From NCBI RefSeq assembly GCF_017352095.1, contig NZ_CP071463.1, positions 2,046,001 to 2,110,000 of the forward strand: a DNA stretch of 64,000 nt, read 5' to 3'. The first letter of the stretch is position 1. Each line of letters begins with the position of its first letter. Origin of the DNA: Natrinema longum (GTDB lineage: Archaea > Halobacteriota > Halobacteria > Halobacteriales > Natrialbaceae). This document shows, in pieces, positions 63,833 through 64,000 of this stretch. The notes below the pieces were generated by a model. The model saw only the letters and a program-made list of their open reading frames with translations, was not told the DNA's origin and searched no databases. Both the position numbers and the translations under genes were made by a program.

Positions 63833-64000
63833 TTTCGTCCACTACAGACGATCACCGTATAACGGTTGATGAACGCCGCTGCGAGGACGCTCCACGTCGA
63901 ATCCTCGTCTCGGCGGGATCCACGACTACGAACGGTCTGCGTCTGGGACCTCTGCCGTCAGGGACGACTCTCACTGGAAGAACGACTCCGGAATGCGCCG

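Overview
The window is a chromosomal stretch of a haloarchaeon (class Halobacteria; a member of the Natrialbales is my best guess, from general resemblance only). The evidence is GC-rich DNA, very acidic proteins, split archaeal RNA polymerase subunits (H, B'', B', A', A''), archaeal ribosomal proteins L39e, L31e and LX, aIF6, a thermosome, a bacterial-type NAD-dependent DNA ligase as found in haloarchaea, a bacteriorhodopsin-family gene and TATA-type promoters.

Layout: 1-5.8 kb carries purine genes (purB and, divergently, a purN-purH fusion) and pyruvate kinase. 5.9-8.7 kb holds metG and two tandem tRNA-Asp(GTC) genes inside a duplicated segment with tRNA-arm debris. 9.0-17.2 kb is the RNA polymerase operon rpoH-B''-B'-A'-A''-nusA. 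17.2-31.95 kb is an accessory island: a DUF4255 (Pvc16-like) gene and a Pvc15-like AAA+ ATPase of an extracellular contractile injection system (eCIS) on the minus strand, then on the plus strand an array of DUF4157 (eCIS core domain) effector genes, each followed by a paralogous partner gene. Interspersed are promoterless 'orphan' effector C-termini that begin inside the DUF4157 domain. 31.96-37.5 kb returns to core genes (RIO1 kinase, TrpRS, phosphoesterase, KH protein, thermosome). 37.5-44.8 kb holds a decayed methyltransferase, an ornithine cyclodeaminase/alanine dehydrogenase homologue, a sugar porter, a DUF2071 protein and an opsin-transducer operon. 45.2-58.9 kb is again housekeeping: leuS, an SDR, ligA, DUF424, a TPR protein, an FAD amine-oxidase-type enzyme, thpR, and the translation/folding operon rpl39e-rpl31e-eif6 and rplX-pfdA-ftsY. 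59-64 kb holds a secreted protein, a siroheme reductase overlapping an F420-type (FrhB) ferredoxin-flavoprotein, and a small membrane protein.

Most unusual content. (1) The eCIS island looks like a polymorphic-toxin locus: full-length effectors plus displaced C-terminal cassettes, all sharing a homology track in DUF4157, with partner genes. Two duplicated effector-partner pairs are near-identical except for an island covering the effector tail and the partner head. No sheath, tube or baseplate gene lies in the window, so it would depend on an injection particle encoded elsewhere. (2) The opsin coupled to a methyl-accepting transducer has arginine in place of the retinal Schiff-base lysine and has lost several retinal-pocket aromatics. 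(3) Short palindromic elements flanked by TGA recur, two of them sitting exactly on stop codons, and one is nested inside a second palindrome family. (4) The siroheme reductase/FrhB pair resembles a split version of the methanogen F420-dependent sulfite reductase.

Family assignments rest on motifs recognised by eye; no database search was run.
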